Below, piece after piece: positions 9,125 through 22,100 of a stretch of 64,000 nucleotides of DNA; the stretch's first letter is position 1; each line of letters starts with the position of its first letter. Both the position numbers and the translations under genes were made by a program. The notes beneath the pieces are model-generated. The model was not told the DNA's origin and did no database searches. It saw only the letters and a list, made by a program, of their open reading frames with translations. The DNA comes from Diplonema papillatum (lineage: Eukaryota; Euglenozoa; Diplonemea; Diplonemida; Diplonemidae), in contig JAPJBO010000312.1 in assembly GCA_030068145.1 (NCBI GenBank), positions 124,001-188,000 of the forward strand, written 5' to 3'.

Positions 9125-9983
9125 ATGCAGCGGGTGGGTGGCTCGCCGCAGGGCGCGCTGCGCGCGGCAGGCGTCACGTTCGAGAAGCTGAGGGCGAGGC
9201 TCGACCAGCTGGCCGGCGAGCACTTGGAAGGGTACGAGCGAGACGAGGTGTCGGAGCTGCGGGCGAGGCACGCGGGGTGCATCCGCGACCTTTGGAAGGC
9301 ATCCGGGCGGCTCGTCGTCCTCGCCTTGAAGCACGCCGCGCTGGCAGAGGCGGGGCTAGACGCGCAGCGGCAGTACCGGCTGCACACGCCGGTGCCCCCG
9401 CCTTCGACCCCGTGCACTCTCCGCACGCCGTCCAGCGTCTCGAACTCAACCCTGATCACCCCCGCCACATCGCGCTCCCCCACGCCGCACGTCGTGTCTA
9501 TCCCTCCATCGCCGTGCCCCTCGCGCCCCCGCCCCTCCGAACACCGCCGCAGCCCGCGTGGTTCGCCTCCGTCCGGCGCTGCCCGCAGCACACCCGACGG
9601 GCCCGCTGCGGCAGTGCGTCAGCCAAACCCCGCGGGACTCCAGGCGCGCCCTGCGCCGCAGGCAGAAGCAGCAGCAGCAGCAGCAGCGAAGCTGGGAGGG
9701 CACCCGCCCGACCTGCAGCTGGACTGCAACGACGAAGGGTCGCGCGGCGTCGCCCGCCGGCCAACGACGCAGTACCTGCTGGGCATTGTCTGCCGCCCGA
9801 AGACGCCCGACAACCGCAGAGGGACGGTGAACAACCACGACGGCGGCAGTGCCCGAGAGGCGGCGAGCCGGAGCTGCCAAGACGCTGGACCCCGCGGGCA
9901 GCTGCAGGTCGTCGGGAACCCGAAGAGCCCGGTGGCCCGCAAAGCGGCGCCGGAGGGCGGCGGCCGGGCCGGCGTCCCGCACG

Positions 9984-10029
<46 letters not shown>

Positions 10030-12283
10030 GGCGCAGCCGCCGGGCGCTGAGGAGGAGCGGCAGTCCGGCAGGGGCGGGGCACCCGGTGACCTGCCTCACG
10101 GAGACGCCGCAGCGAGTCCCGCAGTCGGCGTGGCGGAAGGGCGGCAATCCGTCGACATTCCGCGCGCGGATGCCGCCGCGCGGGGGGGACAGGCGCAGGA
10201 GACAACCGACCAGGCAGTCTCGAACCTCCTGCGACACGACGCAGCCGGCACAGCAGGACGGCGGCAATCCGACGACGGCCGGGCATCGGGAGACCTGGAA
10301 GACTGTGCTTCCGGGGAAATTGCATCCCAAAACAGAGTCGGAGGAACAAGAACACCGCACGAGAACGCCGCCGCGCGAGGCGGACAGGCGCAGGGAGCGA
10401 CCGACCAGGCGCCCCTGGACATCCAGCAGCGGACTACGAGTCCCGCAGCCGGCGATGCAGAAGGGCTGCCAGGGAACCTTCCGCGCGCAGACGGACAGGC
10501 GCGGGCAGGCGACGACCAAGCAGCTTTGGACCTGCTGCACGACGACGCGGCGGCGCTGGTATCCCTGCGGGAGGGGTACGAACACGCTGTCGCCACGCAG
10601 CTGCGAGGCGGCGGCCCGGCGCGCGGAAGCCGCGGCCCCGGCTGGCTCGAGCGGCGGATCTGGACGCTGTCGTGCTGCTGCCGGATGCTGGTGCGCCGGA
10701 TCGACGCGGACAAGCACCTGCTGGCCGCGGCACGGGGAGTGCGGGCGGCGTGCCTGGCGGACGCCGGGTTCCTGCTGACGCGGGCCGTGCGCCGGAGCCG
10801 GCAGGCGCAGCTCGCTGCGTCGCTGGCGCAGCCGGCGCGCCGCCCGGCCGCGGCGGGGCCGGCGCCGCCGTTCGCGGCGGGCGACGCCGTCCGCGTCACG
10901 CCGAGCCTGCGGCTGCTCGCCAAGCGGCTCCGCGGCCCGGTCTTTGACCAGGCGCCGGCGGCCTTCATCCGCGACGCGATGCTCTGCGCGGGGCACGTGG
11001 CCGTCGTCCGAGGTGTGGCCGTTTTTTTCTATTTCGACGGGGGTGGTTTCAGGTCTACATCTAAATGACACCCTCCTACTCTCACGGTGTACGGGGATCC
11101 GAGGCTTGCAATGTTCCAAAGTTATAAGCTTAGGCAACGGGTGAACCAACACCACCCTGAAGATCCTGTCGGCGGTTCAGGTTACATGTCTGTGTATAGA
11201 GATCCCTAACACAAGAGAACCCCAGGTAAGGCAACCCCTACGCGAAGAGAGTGTCAACGCAGAAGTCGTTGAAAAGGTGCATGACAAAACATGGCGACGG
11301 CATATTATTCGACGACCATCTGGGTGATATGCGAAGGCCTGCTACATGGATAACTACGCGGTCGGCGACACTGCAGAGCCACGGGGGTCAAGTGGCTACG
11401 AATGCTCCCAGAACACAGCAGACGGTCAGCGGAGGCCGGCAATTGCAATATTCCAAAGGAGGATACCTCCTGAGTACAGCTGCTTGGCCAGTTTGCCAAT
11501 TACTACACTTGTGCAGGCTATGCACATCAAGTTTGACTACTGTTACTACTCGTGCAGTCTATCGTCACAGGTTGTTGCTGCACATCGAGTTCAAACCCCT
11601 CCTACACTGCCGCAGGGGTCGTGATGCGAGACCACATGGTGCACTTGAATTTCGGCAACGGCACGCTGCGGTGGCTGCCGCTGCAGGCGGTGGCCCGGGC
11701 GGCGGAAGGCCAGAACGGGGCCGCAGCCGGGCCGCCGACGGCGGCTGCCAGCGCGCTGGCCGAGCGGCTGGCGGGCGGCGGCGGCGAGAAAAGGCCGGCT
11801 CCTCGAGCCGGCCCTGGCTTCGACGCCGTGCAGGCGGACCCCTGCACTGAGCCCACGCAGCCAGTGCGATGCGGCGGGTCTCCGCGGGACCTGTGGCACG
11901 AGGGAGCTGTCGTGGTGCAGTGCGAAGGCGACGTGGACGCCAAAACGACGCAGCGTGCGCTGGCGCGGTTCTGCGACGCGGAGAACAACCCGTTCTACCA
12001 ATCCGCCGTCCGGTCGCCGCCTCTCGCGATCAACAGGATGCGGCACGACGCGACGGTACCCCCCCACCCGCCGAACAGCGGCGTCATCATCAAGCTGGTG
12101 CTGCCCTTCATCAACAGCTCCGCGCGGCTTCCCGCGCCGCCACCGCCGACGGCAACTGCCCCCTCGAAGCCGGTCTGGTCACGGCGGGCCGTCTTGCAGA
12201 AGGCCAAAGAGCACCTAAGGTCCAAGGTACCGAGGTTCGCCGCACACGCCAAGAGGCAGCAACTCTCGCGCTCCTGCGCCTGA
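9125..12283 (+). CDS. Mind-bomb-type SH3 domain protein, two exons (9125-11012, 11616-12283)
   Basis: Exon 1 encodes about 629 residues: a helical N-terminus, a long Pro/Ala/Gly/Gln-rich linker with a 16-Ala run near residue 288, and imperfect repeats around DAAARGGQAQ-TTDQA. Its end, FAAGDAVRVTPSLRLL...MLCAGHVAVV, is the first half of an SH3-like repeat of the Mind bomb/HERC type. Exon 2 supplies the missing half, VMRDHMVHLNFGNGTLRWLP, so the join at CGAG|GTGTGG and CCGCAG|GGGTC restores both frame and domain. The total is about 850 residues. Such domains bind peptides in ubiquitin ligases and ankyrin proteins; no RING or ankyrin repeat is visible here, so the function is unknown. The rest of exon 2 is unrecognised. 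Confidence 0.65.
11013..11615 (+). other. Intron of the SH3-domain gene
   Basis: 603 nt. Donor CGAG|GTGTGG, acceptor CTGCCGCAG|GG. The phase-1 junction completes a Gly codon and continues the SH3-like strand pattern across the join. Confidence 0.65.
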
Positions 12284-13622
12284 TGCCACCCTGGGAACGA
12301 AGGACTTCACACGTGGCCACGACTGCGTTGCGGGGCAGCAAAGCGCACTTCCCGCACCACTCGTGGTGTTCGCATCACAAAGAAGACAGAGAAATGGTCG
12401 TTACCTGGTCGGGGTTTCACTCACGACCGTTTCCTGAACAATCCTTCTGTAAACCCGCCGGTTAAAACCCCCTGGCTCCAGTGGTGCATACAAGTTGAAC
12501 TCTGAGTGCGTGGGCCCCTCCCAAGAAAGGCCCATCACACTGGTTCCAGACTACTTAGCCGGCCGGGTCTCTGGGTGGCGTCCCCCTCCTTCTAGTGGTC
12601 GCCTGGTCTTGAATCTCGCTGGTTCGTCCGGGCTGGTTGCTTCGCGCTTCCTCTTCGTCCTCGTCTCCACTCCCTGCTGTGCGGGCTTCGTCCGTTTGTG
12701 TCACCTGCCGGTTAAAACCCCTGGCCCCATTGCAAGCACCGCGCGCTCTCCACATTCAAGAAATATTCCCCACACACACACACACACACACACGGGACCG
12801 AACGGCTGGCCTGCGACGATCTACGTGGCTCCCGGCGGCCCGGCGGACACGGAACCCCGCTGACGTTGAAAGCAGAGCCCCCCCCCGATGAAAGGTTGGG
12901 CGCCTACACGAGCGGTTTCCACCGCTCTTCCGTGGTAACCTACAATCAAAGTTTGCCGCTTTTTCTTCGCGTTTGCTGCGCAACTCGGTGATCGGACCTA
13001 AGAGCCAGGTGCGGGTGCGCGCCTGCCTCGCAACCTCACCTTGAACACGGCAGAGCGATATTCGCGCACAGACGTCGAAGAATAACCCGCAGTCTTTACT
13101 CGCTCAATTGGGAAGTGCCGTGGGACCAAGAGGATCCTCTTGATCCGGCATTGTTCACAGCAGCGGACTACGACGGTATCTGGTGTCATCCTTGATCCCC
13201 ACGCTCTCGTTCTTGCTTACCGAAGACCCTTTTATCGAATGCTTTGCGCAGAATTTGCTACGACCTAAGAAAGGAGCGTCTGAAGTGCCGCTACCGAAAA
13301 CCCGAGCTCGCATATTTAGCACCCAACAACCACCGCAGGAAGAAAACAAAATCACAACACCACCGGACAAAAAAAAAAGGAATCCCTCACTTCCCCAACA
13401 GAAAACTCCGAAGAAAACAGCCGAACAACGTGTTAAAGACAAAGGACCTTCAGTGACAAGGCAAAAGTCCGCGCAGAAACAAAAGGAAGAAAAGGAAAGG
13501 CGCGAAAGAGAGAGAGAAGGAAAAGAAGAGGAGAGAGAAGCCGAAAGCGGCACTGCTCGACTGCGGGCCCGACACAAGCAGAACAACAACAAAAAAAAAA
13601 GAAGAAAAAAGAAGGAAGCGCG
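12284..13622. other. Intergenic, purine-rich leader before the kinase
   Basis: Holds a direct duplication of CCGGTTAAAACCCC followed by TGGC (12459 and 12709), a CA microsatellite and, from about 13290 to 13620, strongly purine-rich, A-rich DNA that gives a long Lys/Glu-rich frame out of phase with the kinase exon. The last part is probably 5' untranslated leader. Confidence 0.4.
12770..12793. repeat. (CA)12 microsatellite
   Basis: Perfect dinucleotide run. Confidence 0.9.
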
Positions 13623-15378
13623 ATGCCTGCCAGCAAGAGAGGCCGAACCGCGTCCCCGGCGGCACGGAAGCGCAGCCGAGCCGCGTCGAGCGTGTCGGCG
13701 TCGAGCTGCGGGCTCAGCTGCAGCCCGGCGCCGACAGTCTGCTCGCGGCTCTCGCCGGCCGAAATGTCATGCGACAGCATGCCGAGCGGGGGCCCGCGCC
13801 GCGACTCGAACCCGCTGGCGCGCAAGCTCAAGAGGCACACCGTGCTTAACGGCCAAGACGGCTACTTCTTCTCGGCCCCTCACGAGGTGTGTGTGTTGTG
13901 TGTTCAGGTTCATGGCTTTACGTGGGTAGCGTCTAACGAAGTATAGCCCACTTGTCTGTGTGAGTGGAAGTCAATGACGGGTAACACCTGCCGCGGAGTA
14001 TAGCCCAGTCGGTGGGTGAGCTCTCTTCGCGCAGATTTTCCCCACCCCAGCTTGCTTCGGTGGATCCCATACAAGACCCAAAACACGACCCGAGGCATAC
14101 GGTCGTGATCTGCTACACCACGTAGTATCGAATTGAAAGACCCAAAGTTTCAAGCGAACTTACTCTCGCTCTTCAAATCAAGTTTGCTTAAAAACACCAG
14201 ACTGCACATCAACCTCGGATGATTGCTGGCAACACAAGAGAATGTGTCGCATTGTGTTCCAATTTCAAACCGAAAGATGATACTTAGAATCTCGCGGGCT
14301 GCTACAACGTCTGGTTGGAAAAGCTGTCAGCTTTATGAAGAAAGCGTAGCGTCTTTGTATGAAATGCAGCCGGACCCTACGTGGTCGTGGACTCCCCCTG
14401 AGTTTTTGAGGTGCCTGAGACCCCCGGACTTAATCACAACACACACAGTACTCGAACTTGAAGTACTTGGGCAAAGGTACGTTCGGCGTGGTTGCGACAG
14501 CGAGCATGAAGAAGGAGGAGGTCGTGATCAAGCGGCTGCACTGCAACAGCCTTGCGTATGCGGAGAGCGCGCTTCGTGAGCTTTGGAACCTGATGTTCTT
14601 CACGTTGAACCGAGACGACGATTGTGGTGTGGTTCGGATGAAGGACTGCTGGACGGGTGGCGCCGAGAATGAGTACGTGTACCTCGTCCTCGAGAAGTTC
14701 AGCTGCTCGCTGGACCACTACGCGGACGAGGACAACAAGCTGAAGAAGTCCGACTGGCGCCGGGTGGCGGAGCAGGTGGTGCACGCCCTGCACTCCTTCC
14801 ACAGCATCGGTGCGTTCCACCGCGACCTGAAGCCGGACAACATCGTCGCCAACGACGACTTGACGCGGCTGGCGATCATCGACCTCGGCTCCGTCCGCGC
14901 GTCGTGCGACATGGACCAGAAGCGGGCCCTGACCCCCGCCTACCAAGTCACCACCGAAGGCTTCCGCGCCCCGGAAGTCGTGCACTCGGACCGTAAGTAC
15001 CATGAGCAGATGGACGTCTTCTCCACTGGGTGCCTGCTGGCAGCGCTGAGGCTTGGCCGTGAGCTCTTTTACAGCAACGACGACCTCGAGGTCTTCTCCA
15101 ACTTGTCGGAGCGCGATGCGAAAGCGTTCTTGGAGACCGAGCTCAAGTCGATGTCCAAAGCGGACCGTGCTTTCCTCATGCAGATGCTTGAACGCGACCC
15201 GAGGAAGCGAGCCACGGCTGAGGACCTCGCCGACAGCTTTGCCACCAGCCCCAAAGAAGAGCCGATGTTCCCGGCTACCCCGTATCGGGAACCTGACTAC
15301 GACGGCGCGGACATGGGCTCTATGTTCAGCACCATCCAGGACATCATCTTCGACTTCCACGCCCACGCGAATTGCTAA
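13623..15378 (+). CDS. Ser/Thr protein kinase, CMGC-like, two exons (13623-13886, 14449-15378)
   Basis: 397 residues after splicing. Exon 1 (88 residues) is basic and Ser-rich (KRGRTASPAARKRSR), suggesting nuclear targeting, and ends LNGQDGYFFSAPHE. Exon 2 opens YSNLKYLGKGTFGVV, so the ATP-binding loop begins right after the join (Gly96). The catalytic Lys is K116 in VVIKRLH, the catalytic loop is HRDLKPDN (212-219), the metal-binding motif is DLG (233-235) instead of DFG, and the APE motif is at 262-264. The QVTTEGFRAPEVV segment resembles CDK/CMGC activation loops. All catalytic residues are present, so activity is expected. The join is phase 0 with CGAG|GTGTGT and CACACAG|TAC. The start at 13623 is the first ATG of the exon frame. 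Confidence 0.82.
13887..14448 (+). other. Intron of the kinase gene
   Basis: 562 nt, GT-AG, phase 0. Contains a copy of the recurring GTTTCAAGCGAACTT motif at 14147. Confidence 0.7.
14147..14167 (+). repeat. Dispersed short motif, copy 1
   Basis: GTTTCAAGCGAACTTACTCT; compare 17939, 19107 and 22992. Function unknown. Confidence 0.5.
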
Positions 15379-17938
15379 GGCTCAGCGGGCAACAGTATGT
15401 TTTCCTGTCTTATCCGCCATTTCTTTCGTCGTCGGACTCCAACTACGGCCTAAACCGAGTTGTCGGCTGGAAGTGGCCATTCAGAAGTGGGCTTCGCGTT
15501 CCGTTCAGACTTGTCGGGTGGCGCAGGTCTCGCCCAGAACGACACACTCAGATCCACCGGTCGCCGGAGTTGTTGCCCACAACGGTGTCAACGTGGCCTT
15601 TTTCCGCAGTAACCGCGAAGCCGCTCGAAAGAGAAGGCTGGCTGCGTTTTCGGGTGGAGATTCGCCTAACGATCATGTTCGCAGGCGAGTCCTTTCCCGC
15701 TGTTGCGATAGTTGGCCACGAATTCCTGTCCTCGAGAAAACAAGGATCCAATCGTGGCCTTGAGCAGGCCAATCGAGTGATGGCGTACGATTTCAAGTCG
15801 TTCAACACTCACTGCGCGAAACAAAGTGTAATGCTCAGAACAACGCACAGGTACGACGATCTTGTCAGCTCTCTCTAGCACCATGCTCACAACGACGGGC
15901 ATTGACTCCGCTTCTCGTGTTGGCGCCCTAGCATCGCCCTCCGAGTCTCTCTCCTTTCTCCCGCTTTTCCACTTTTGCTTCCGCGATGATCAGCGCGGGC
16001 TCCACACAACAAAACAAGACCCCCCTTCGTCAAAGATCTTCGATCGGAGTATCCCTTCCCCCCGCCGTCACAGCGCCTGTGGGTGGAGTGGGGGGGGTGA
16101 CTGTATTCTCCCGTCTCATTCCTCCCCTCTGTTAGTCGCTAATAAAGGAAAAGACACGGCGTATCCTTGTCAACAACAGAAAGGAAAAAAAAAAACTAGA
16201 AAGAAACTATCTATGCGAATCAAAACTCCGGAGAGACTAGCAGATCTAATCAGATATCGCTTGCGATTCTTTCCATTTCCCCTCCAACTCTTTCTCGTCT
16301 TGTCTTTAGATTGGGCCGAGGGGGTGCAACGACATTTTGCCCTGGCTGTATATTTGCGTCCCCTGCTAACCGGCTCCTTTCTTTTTGATTGCTTCGGCCT
16401 TTTTTCTTCTTCCGTTGAACCTTTCTGCTTTTTTTTTTCCCCCCCTCTGTTTTCTCCGCTTTTCGCTTATCTTTTTTTTTTTTTTTTGGAAAAAATCCCA
16501 GACAGTGATTGGACAGTCGGGATGCCGTAAAGCAAGACCTGCCCCCTGCGCCTGCTGTCTCCGGCTGCTTCGGCAGACGACACATATACTTGGAAAATTT
16601 CCCTTTCCTCTTGTCATAACTGTTTTTGTCGTTTTTTTTTTTTTATTTTTTCCTCCCCCCCCGCTTTACTACTCTGTCGTTGTCTATCGCTGGGTACATG
16701 AGTCCCTTAATTCTTACTTTCTTCCTTTCCCAGTCCACACACCCCTCGTTTCTTTTTTCTTCACATCCACAGCAGAATCGAGTCCCTTGCGGCTTGTTTT
16801 TCCCTCGTCCGACCTACACGCAGAAAAGTGTAGCGGGGAGCCTTCCTGCGGGGTTGTACGAGCAGGCGCTTTGTTGTCTGTGTGTGCGCGGCACTTCGCC
16901 TGCTCTATATTCGCCCATTTCTGCGCTCGCACGGGGGGCGGGGCGTTCGAAGACGAGTATTTTGTTGGTTTCCCACTTCTTTTTTTTTTTCCTTTTTCTT
17001 TTTTTTTTTTTTTCAAGTCCAGGTCCGGGAAAGGCTCGTGAATTCGCGTGGGGAAGGGACATGCGCAGCAGAAGAGACGACTTGCCGACGCAGGTTCTGA
17101 AACGCCGTCTTGCGTCCCGTGGGTTGAAAAAATTACTTCAGTGCTCATGCAGAATCTTGCCCCTCGTATGTTTGACGCTGAAATGGGTTGCCCTGGCGTT
17201 GGCGACGCTCCTCCGGACGTGTTACTTCCTGTCTCCCCTCCCCATTTTCTTATGTTTTTGAGTTCTCTTGTTGGCACCCTCTCCATTTTGCGATTCCGTA
17301 GCACTCGAAATGCATGAAGCCACCTGCGGCGACGTCCAAAGAGTACCGGAATACGCAATTTTGAGGGAACCGGCAAAAGAAGAGAAGGGTTTTCACGCTG
17401 CGAAAAAAAAAAAAAAAACAGTTTTATACTGAGAGATATAACGCTAGGAATCGGCCATTGAACATCGATACGATGGTTGTCTAGCTGCTTTCCTCCCACC
17501 ACCACCACCACCCACCACCCCGTTGTGAATGTTCTCTCTTCGTCTGAGCCAAAAATCATCTGAACGAGTAAGGGATTTGTCAGTACACACTGCACGAGCC
17601 CAGGCCCTGCTCTCACAGCGCAAAAAAGGAAACCCCGCAAACCCCCCCCCTTTCCCCCCCGCCTCACAAGTCAAACGGAGACTTCAACAAACCGACCGCT
17701 TACTACAAGAAACAGTCTAGTAATCACGGGCAGTCTTTGCTTGTCCAGCCTCTACCTTTTTATCACGTTGCGAAAAAATAGGTCATCCAGGTGCCGAAGG
17801 TTCAGAATTATGCAGATGTGTTACAGGTAAATCTTTGAAAGGGGAACGGAGAACCCCATCGGAGTTTCAAGCTCGCACGCCATGAACAAAAAACGAACGA
17901 AAAAGACGGAGAAAAAAAAGGCACCCCCAAATAAAAAA

Positions 17939-17963
17939 GGTTTCAAGAGAACTTTTACTCTAA
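17939..17963 (+). repeat. Dispersed short motif, copy 2
   Basis: GGTTTCAAGAGAACTTTTAC then TCTAA. Confidence 0.5.
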
Positions 17964-18363
17964 GATGAACAAGCGACAATTCAAGATAAATGTCAAGATA
18001 AAAGGAGAACCACCTTCAAATTGACAAAGCGACCAAGAAGTCGAATGGGGAAAAAAGAAGAAGGAAAGCTCAGCGCGTTGCCGGCTCTGTCTTCGGTCTT
18101 CCTTCTTGTTGGAACAGTTCCGGAAGTTCACCAATCTCCGGAATTGTTCTTTCGAAGAAGTGCGCCAGACGTCCCGAAGCTACTCTTCAAGCTCGTCTAA
18201 CGATACGGTCTCGCCTTTGTGTCCCCAGTTCGCCCTCGCTGGCGACTGGAGAGACCCAGGATCCGTGCCGAACAGTGCGACGTCAGGGGATCAAGAATAG
18301 GTCTCGAGCATCACTGAAAAAGGCAAGACAACCCTCTGTCGAAACATCGAACTAAGAATTCTA

Positions 18364-18488
18364 CCCCCCCCCCCCCCAGGGGTGGCCCTAAGCGGCCAGA
18401 TTGCGGAGTCGTTGGCAGAATCTGACCTGACCCACCCCTGGGGTGCCACTATAGGGCCACCCCTGGGGGGGGGGGGGGGGGGGGGGGG
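18364..18488. repeat. Inverted repeat with C-run and G-run ends
   Basis: Left arm is a run of 14 C then AGGGGTGGCCCTA. Right arm is TAGGGCCACCCCT then 24 G. The arms are complementary, so this can form a long hairpin, and the G-run could form quadruplexes. A C-run also follows at 18534. Confidence 0.7.
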
Positions 18489-19050
18489 TCCCTTGCAAAG
18501 TCGTTGGGGGCTCTCAGGGTAGTGTCAGCACTGCCCCCCCCCCCGGTCCCAACTGCCGTAGACCGCCGGGGACGTCAATTGCCTGCCGATGCCAGACCGA
18601 CCACCACACACGTGCGCAGAAGAAGACCGTAGATCACGCAGCTCGACGCGCTGTCTTTTTTTCGAGATCCCTGTGAACCGTGAGCAGAGACGCCCCTTTT
18701 CTGAGAACGAAATCAGCCTCCGTGCCGGTCTGCCCGCTCCGCTCCGTTCGGCTGGTCGTCGTTAGACAGCCCCGTGGCCCCGCATCGTGTGGCCAAGGGA
18801 ATCACGTGTTGTAATACGACGACTCTCGTATGTGTATGCGTCGGCTTCAACTCTTCTATCCCGATGAAGAGATTGCTTGTGAAACGTCACCATTCCGTCC
18901 GTAAAGAGCGCGATCTTGCCCCAGCTTTCTGAACACCAGCAGTACGGACCAGCGGAGGACCTGCAGCTTAGACTGAAACATTCTCATAGACGGCCGTCAT
19001 GAGAGGGAACCTACAATTGGAAGGAGAAAAGAAAAACAGAAGAAGATGAC

Positions 19051-19082
<32 letters not shown>
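19051..19082. repeat. (GAT)n microsatellite
   Basis: About ten perfect GAT units. Confidence 0.9.
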
Positions 19083-19083
<1 letters not shown>

Positions 19084-19106
19084 AAAAAGCAGACAAAACC
19101 CCTGGA

Positions 19107-19130
19107 GTTTCAAGCGAACTTTCACTCTAA
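19107..19130 (+). repeat. Dispersed short motif, copy 3
   Basis: GTTTCAAGCGAACTTTCACT then CTAA; the fullest copy. Confidence 0.5.
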
Positions 19131-22100
19131 AAACAAAGTAGAAGAGAAGTTAAAATAGGCGCGGGTGACATTCTCGCCGAGCGTTGCAGCTCACGCGCCT
19201 GCGCGCTCGGAATGAGAAACGGGAACCCTCAACGCGTAAGTTTTCTCGTGCTCTTCTTTTTTGTATAAGCACCTGCTTTGTAGGAAATACTTGAGGAGGC
19301 TGCCAGTTGCAAAAGATTAAAGGAGGTAAATGTGCTGTAGCCCACACGAAACACAGGTGAAACTGCGGGCGTAAGCGTTCATGACAAAAAAGCACCCACT
19401 TTGTAGTTGTATTGTTTCTCTGTAGTTGTATTGTTTGGACAACTAACAAGTAAAAGAATAAAACAAAACTACGCATTTCTCCCCCCTCTTGCCCCCTTCG
19501 AAGTAGGCACAAGGCAGCCCCTCGAGTATTTTTGGTTAAGCACCTGCTTTGTACGCAATGCGCGAGAAGGCCGCCGGTTGCAAAATGTTGCGTTTTCTCC
19601 GGTCGGTCCCTCCCGAGTATTTTTCGAATCCACCGCCCTCCCCTCCACCGCGGCCCCACGCTGCTGTCACCCTGGCCTCCTTTGACAACCCGTGGGCAAG
19701 CGGTGGAGACCGCTTGCCATCACTAACCATCCACGCTCAACAAGAAATGCACACGAGGACCTCCAAGGAGCAAATCGGCAGTTTCGAAAGCTTTCAAAAT
19801 CTCAAATGCAACGGGAGTCCAAACCTCAAAGGGGGAAACGTGCTGTAGCCCCACACAGAACTCCGGTAAAGTCTATTTAGGTTTGGTAGAGGCTCTTTGC
19901 ATTTGATTCCCCCCTTTAGCCGCCGTCGAAATGAGCACCGGGTGGCCTCTCCGAGTATGGTTAGCTCCAGCAAGAACAAGAATGCGGGAGTCCTACCGTG
20001 TACACACACCCCCCTGGCTTCTTTGGAACTAGAGCAGGAATGTAAGTCGCTCACGTCGCTAGAGCAGATCTAACCTGTGTCTGCGTAGTGATTTGCGCGA
20101 CGGCCTCCTCTGGCTCCCCTCGGGAATCGCCAGCCCTTAACGGTCCCCCCCGCACCCCCTCCCTGCAACACACAAAGGAACCCCGTGAAGAATGTTGCTA
20201 GTGCTACAGCCGCTAGCCTCACGCAGTCCCACCATCATCCGCCTGCAATTTATGCGTCATCCCTTCGCGGCATCGGTGGATCTGGGTTGGGGCCGCCACA
20301 GATTATTTGCGTTCTATTTCAGACTCCCACAGTCTATCAGAGGCTATCAGACTCAGTCGAGATGCTGACCTGAACTCCAGATCCACCGCTATCACGACAG
20401 GATGCGGATCCCGGCCTTCGAATCGGCGATCTTTTCGACGATTCTGAAGTCAGCCGTTTGCGAAGAGAAGAAAAAGAGAGAGGAAAAAAACAAAGAAACA
20501 ACCACAACGAATTTATCCAAACACGGCAAGCCACGGCGAGACTAGTTTTCTCTGTCGTTTTGTGTAGGGGGAACTTTTCGCATCGTTGGTGCGGCTCCTT
20601 GTTCAGGGCGCGGGTGGCTGTGTCGTCTGTGCTTCTTCGGCTCACCGCTCGGTTTGGGTTCTGTCGCTTCACGGTGGGATGCGCAGCCTTCGAACACTAG
20701 TTTGAAGATCCAAGGACAAAAAACGCGTGTACGTTACAAGCCACGCAGCTCTGTAGTGCTCCTCAAAGAATCAAGGAGATTCAGCGAACTTCTGGTAGCG
20801 AAGGGCGGCCTACCCGCCCTCGCCCAAAGGACCGAAACATGGCGACAGACGGGACCAGTGCGGCGTTGAGCACGTATCCATGCCAAGCACGTTCTAGCAA
20901 ACCCCTCGCGCCCGAAAAAAAGAGCTCGCAAAAAAAAAAGAAAAGCGGGCAATCGTGTCCAACTACTCAACTCTTCTTCTGTTCCTTCCATTTATCCCGA
21001 GTGCGAGAGACCCCCACCACGACCTTTCCTTTCTCAGCCTTCGGCGCCTCCGGGTCCTGCGAAGACCCCGCAGAGAAGGCTTTTTCCTCTCCTCTTTTTC
21101 GCCATATCGATGCCGGCTCTCCTCTCCTCGGCTCCCCCTCAAGGCAAACAGCAGTCTCCGCGTCAAGCAGGAGACCCCCTCCACAGCAGGAGGCATGCAG
21201 CATGGCATACTACAGGCGATGAGTGCGTAGTAGGTACAGTACTGTAGTGCGAGCACGAAGCAACGTATCGCCAGCATTTCGCATTGTCGTCTCAAGAATA
21301 CGCGAGCGGGACTGATTTGGAGTGCTTGCTTGCTTGCTTCAACGACACATTACCACTCGGATAGCAGGGTGCTGGTGCATCCCAGCGAGTCACGATTAGA
21401 AGCCATTGAGGGAATCGCTGGGCTTGCTTGCATTTTTAGCTAGTTAGGTACTCTGAGTACTCACACGCAGTGCCTGTGTGCTATTGGTATGCCACGCGGC
21501 AGCAGCGTCTCTTGCGTGACCGAGTTTGCTGCTAGCCGCGACGGATGTCGAAGGAACAGTAAGACTTCCTTCATTGACACAACCCAGAGGAACCTGGGCA
21601 AGCTCAGTGGGAAGACTGAAGGGCAGGGTTTGGCAAAAATGGAACGCCAGCTTTCAGAACCCCTCACACCCCCCCTTGTCGTCTTCTGACGTCTCTGCTC
21701 ACTAACCTAAACCTGCCCCCCCAACCATCTCTGCCTTTGTCAGGAGCCCACCGCCTTTAACCAACCGCGGTCCTCCTGGCGAGTACATCCTGGCCAACCA
21801 GTCACCCTGACTGTCAATCAACTCTAACTAAAGACGATGAGAGAGAATTAGAACAATTCGGAACTGCGAATAAGAAGAAATAAGAGGTACGAACAACCGT
21901 GTTCAGCAAAGAACCTTCAACACTGTAAAGATTGCAAAAGAAAGAAGCGATGAACGTGTCCGCGGCGCAATCCCTAGAGCCAAGAGATCACGAAATCATC
22001 ATTACCGGATACCCTGTATCCTCCGTTCCCATCACGTTAAACGACCTGCCTGTATGTAGAATCTTGCAGGTCTCAACCCACTCATACAGGACCCCTTTTT

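Noticed and set aside
9446..11155. 569-residue minus-strand frame opposite the SH3-domain gene
   Set aside because: Shadow of a G+C-rich coding exon; Arg-rich without motifs.
13183..13929. 248-residue Lys/Glu-rich frame over the kinase first exon
   Set aside because: Arises from purine-rich leader sequence and is out of phase with the exon that continues into the kinase domain.
16385..17261. Two 210-218-residue Phe/Ser-rich frames
   Set aside because: Translation of T-runs; composition is that of pyrimidine-rich DNA.
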